Below the pieces are notes generated by a model. It did no database searches, was not told the origin of the DNA, and saw only the letters and a program-made list of their open reading frames with translations. Of a stretch of 64,000 nt of DNA, positions 62,001 through 64,000 are shown piece by piece (position 1 is the stretch's first letter; each line of letters opens with the position of its first letter). Source of the DNA: Adineta steineri (lineage: Eukaryota > Rotifera > Eurotatoria > Adinetida > Adinetidae); contig CAJNOI010000236.1 of assembly GCA_905250115.1 (NCBI GenBank), positions 54,824 to 118,823 of the forward strand, in the 5' to 3' direction. A program made the position numbers and the translations under genes.

Positions 62001-62145
62001 AGTCATAACTATCTATGATGTCATTGAATCGTTGACACACGTTTCTCATTGAACATATAACTGTAAGATCCGATTGATGATCCAGAATTCGGTAGACAAG
62101 TTCTACGGGTAACGTTAAAAAGGTAGCAGTGGTTTGATTTGCCAT
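59004..62145 (-). CDS. F-box / NLRC-type leucine-rich-repeat protein
   Basis: Predicted substrate-recognition subunit of an SCF-type ubiquitin ligase, inferred from domains. Exon 1 (61993-62145) encodes MANQTTATFLTLPVELVYRI, then SMRNVCQRFNDIIDSYDWYK, an F-box, and stops at a GTAAAT donor in phase 0. After a 1478-bp intron come ten exons of exactly 84 bp, each one 28-residue ribonuclease-inhibitor-type LRR (pattern TLTTLDLG.N.IGD.GA, then HLADALQHN), each followed by an intron of 56-57 bp. The last exon (59004-59105) reads TLTALYLGKNSI, then NEYLARNARATKS and TAA. All joins are phase 0, giving 364 residues with no breaks. The long first intron may hide lost or extra repeats. F-box plus LRR genes of this style form large families in bdelloids. 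Confidence 0.85.
59021..60560 (-). repeat. Eleven exon-intron LRR units with a 141-bp period
   Basis: The 5' ends of successive LRR exons on the minus strand lie at 60514, 60373, 60232, 60091, 59950, 59809, 59668, 59528, 59387, 59246 and 59105. Spacing is 141 bp in every case except one of 140. Introns are also homologous to each other (ATTCTCATTCTCTCTTCA near the 5' end, TTTTTCATCTAG at the 3' end). The repeated unit is therefore exon plus intron, not exon alone. Confidence 0.95.
61687..61711 (+). repeat. (TTTC)n microsatellite
   Basis: Five to six TTTC units inside the long first intron of the F-box/LRR gene. Simple sequence, no function inferred. Confidence 0.85.
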
Positions 62146-63324
62146 TGTAGACTGTTGATGAGACGTGTGTTGCGTAGTTTTATACGTTCATTTATATGAT
62201 GTGTTATTATTTTTTCTTCCGAGTGAAAGAGCAGGTGTTTTTTGTTGCCATAGTTTTCACATGATATTGCAATTACTTAATGAAAGAAGAAAAAGGAAAA
62301 GAATGATGCCAACCATAGAATCACAGAATAAACATAACAACGGTACACAAGGTTTTTATAAAGATTGTTTTAGCGATATAAAATGGTTTATAATCGATAT
62401 GAATGTTGTATTCTTGGTTGTAATGAACACAGATTGAACAATATTTGTTTTTATTCATTTTTTTTCAAAATCGAATGAACATACTTTATAAGATAGTACA
62501 GAATTTGCCCTTGAGAAACAGTAACAAACGACTGCATCGAAGTCAACGAGAAATTGGATTTGTTATAAATTCAAAAATATACTTAACTTTTTAACGGAAA
62601 CATCGACAAAAGTAATCAGATATCAGTAACATTGCATACTGAAGACATGATATCATACCAAAGATTTGTGTTCTAAAAACCAAAACTTTCAAATACAGGG
62701 AGCGTACGTGACACCTTGTTTGTCTCCTGGACACCAGTTGTTTTCAAAAACTAGGATAGTATTATTGTAATATGTAGTGTACTGTTATTTTTTCTTTTTC
62801 TTGCATAAGTAGATATTTGTTATGTATCATATATTTTAAATGATAATGTAAAAACATGTTGGGGAGAAAAATAAAAAAAACGATGTCGCTGTCAATGACA
62901 AAATCGTGATAGCAACTATAACTAACGTTTTGATTATGATTATGTCAATAATATAAAATGATATATAATTGGCATGACTATTGTACATGTATATTTTCTA
63001 TCAGACAAATAAAATATCTTAATAACGAATAATATCTAGTCCAGTTTATCCATCAAATACACTTAAGTGTATATATTTATTAATATAAAGAAAAATGTCA
63101 AGTAATTTATCACGGAAAAAAGTGAAAGATAGTGAGGAAAAAAAAATGGCAAACCACTGCAAATCATGAGATAAATGAATATCTAAATATACTGTATTTT
63201 ATCGATCCGTGACAAAGAAAAAAGGTTCACAAACTTAAAGGAAAAAAATGCTTAAATAAATGATTATCAATGTCATCAGTTTTGTTCGTTGTATTTATCA
63301 ATCGTGAGAAGACATATGAGATTT
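62146..63324. other. Intergenic between ADSS and the F-box/LRR gene
   Basis: Both flanking genes run leftward, so this is the 3' flank of adenylosuccinate synthetase and the promoter side of the F-box/LRR gene. A 90-codon ORF at 62165-62437 (+) has no recognisable domain and is not called. No repeats or RNA genes were recognised. Confidence 0.5.
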
Positions 63325-64000
63325 TTAAAAGACGCGAATCATTGCCATACGATCTTTACCAACACCAATCCATTTCACAGGTACGCCAAGATATTGTTCA
63401 ATAAATTGAACATAAAGTTTTGCATTATTAGGAAGTGATTTGAATGTTCGACATTCTTCTGTTGATCGTCCTCGCCAACCAGGAAAAGTAACATATTCAA
63501 CTTCAATATCATGCATTGTATCAACCGATGCAGGAAAATTTGGTATTTCAACACCATTTCGTTTATAGGTTGTTGCAATTTTGATTTCAGCTAATTCATC
63601 AAGTGTATCAAGTTTTGTTAAACATAATGCTGTAAATCCATTAATCATATTTGTATATTTAAGTAAAACTAGATCAAGCCAACCACAACGACGTCGTCGA
63701 CCTGTTGTTACACCCCATTCACGACCACGTGTTTGTAAATGTTCACCAATTTCATTTTTAAGTTCAGTTGGAAATACACCATCACCAACACGTGTTGTAT
63801 AAGCTTTCACAACACCATAAATATCTCCGATATATTTTGGTGGTAAACCAAGACCTGTACATGCACCACCAATACTACAATTTGATGAAGTTACATATGG
63901 ATATGTACCTAAATATAAAAAACAATTCATCGATCCTATTGTTAAGAATGAATTTTTTTTGAATATACCAAAATCAATATCAAGCATTGTAGCATTAGCA
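63325..64000 (-). CDS. ADSS: Adenylosuccinate synthetase, C-terminal half (runs off window)
   Basis: Catalyses the GTP-dependent joining of IMP and aspartate to adenylosuccinate, the first committed step to AMP, in the cytosol. The visible part starts in an exon at the window edge ([10 protein letters not shown], 63969-64000). A 60-bp intron (63909-63968) follows, then one exon to TAA at 63325. Family motifs include [58 protein letters not shown] and the terminal [16 protein letters not shown]. The split Gly codon joins in frame. About 220 residues are seen of a family length near 430; the N-terminal GTP-binding part lies beyond 64000. No disruption is seen. Confidence 0.95.
   Translation of the reverse strand, partial: ANATMLDIDFGIFKKNSFLTIGSMNCFLYLGTYPYVTSSNCSIGGACTGLGLPPKYIGDIYGVVKAYTTRVGDGVFPTELKNEIGEHLQTRGREWGVTTGRRRRCGWLDLVLLKYTNMINGFTALCLTKLDTLDELAEIKIATTYKRNGVEIPNFPASVDTMHDIEVEYVTFPGWRGRSTEECRTFKSLPNNAKLYVQFIEQYLGVPVKWIGVGKDRMAMIRVF

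Noticed and set aside
62165..62437. 90-codon plus-strand ORF upstream of the F-box exon
   Set aside because: No domain recognised; it lies in the expected promoter region of the opposite-strand gene.

Overview
The window is nuclear DNA from a small-genome metazoan, most likely a bdelloid rotifer (Adineta/Rotaria type). The evidence is an AT-rich sequence, genes cut by many introns of about 50-60 bp with GT..AG ends, an F-box plus NLRC-type leucine-rich-repeat gene of a style common in bdelloids, FG-GAP repeat and DUF3638 genes of probable foreign origin, and short interstitial runs of TGTGGG, the known bdelloid telomere unit. Species cannot be fixed from sequence alone. The assembly has two 100-N gaps (25118-25217, 38565-38664) and one 10-N gap (49465-49474).

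Layout. 298-24077 (+) is a complete, intron-rich ryanodine receptor gene, from the N-terminal MIR region through SPRY domains, RyR repeats, EF-hands and pore to the C-terminal zinc-binding tail. 25559-34915 (+) is one uninterrupted 3118-codon ORF of the DUF3638/DUF3645 family, a giant P-loop helicase-like protein. 34916-38700 is non-coding and repeat-rich, with a long inverted-repeat element, a duplicated spliced-looking fragment and a telomere-like run. 38719-40879 (+) is a 5'-truncated multi-sushi (CCP) protein. It converges on an SLC7-type amino acid transporter (41057-43183, -). A second SLC7 paralogue lies at 55044-57384 (-).

Between the two transporters are a three-unit tandem repeat array (44150-48000) whose first unit is split by a terminal-inverted-repeat element; a gene joining a PAN/apple-like domain, a Thr/Ser linker and four exact 147-bp FG-GAP repeats (48173-51660, +); and two decayed genes, a RapZ C-terminal-domain relative with an in-frame stop (53090-53527, +) and a broken IDLSRF/prohormone-4-like neuropeptide precursor (53831-54675, -). 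The right end holds an F-box/LRR gene (59004-62145, -), in which ten 84-bp LRR exons and 56-57-bp introns repeat with a 141-bp period, and the 3' half of adenylosuccinate synthetase (63325-64000, -).

The genes do not form a pathway. Conserved single-copy animal genes (RyR, ADSS) sit beside a zone of duplicated, foreign-looking and decaying genes with mobile elements, the expected texture of bdelloid accessory DNA. The best candidate for an under-described system is the giant DUF3638/DUF3645 ATPase. No RNA genes or CRISPR arrays were recognised.
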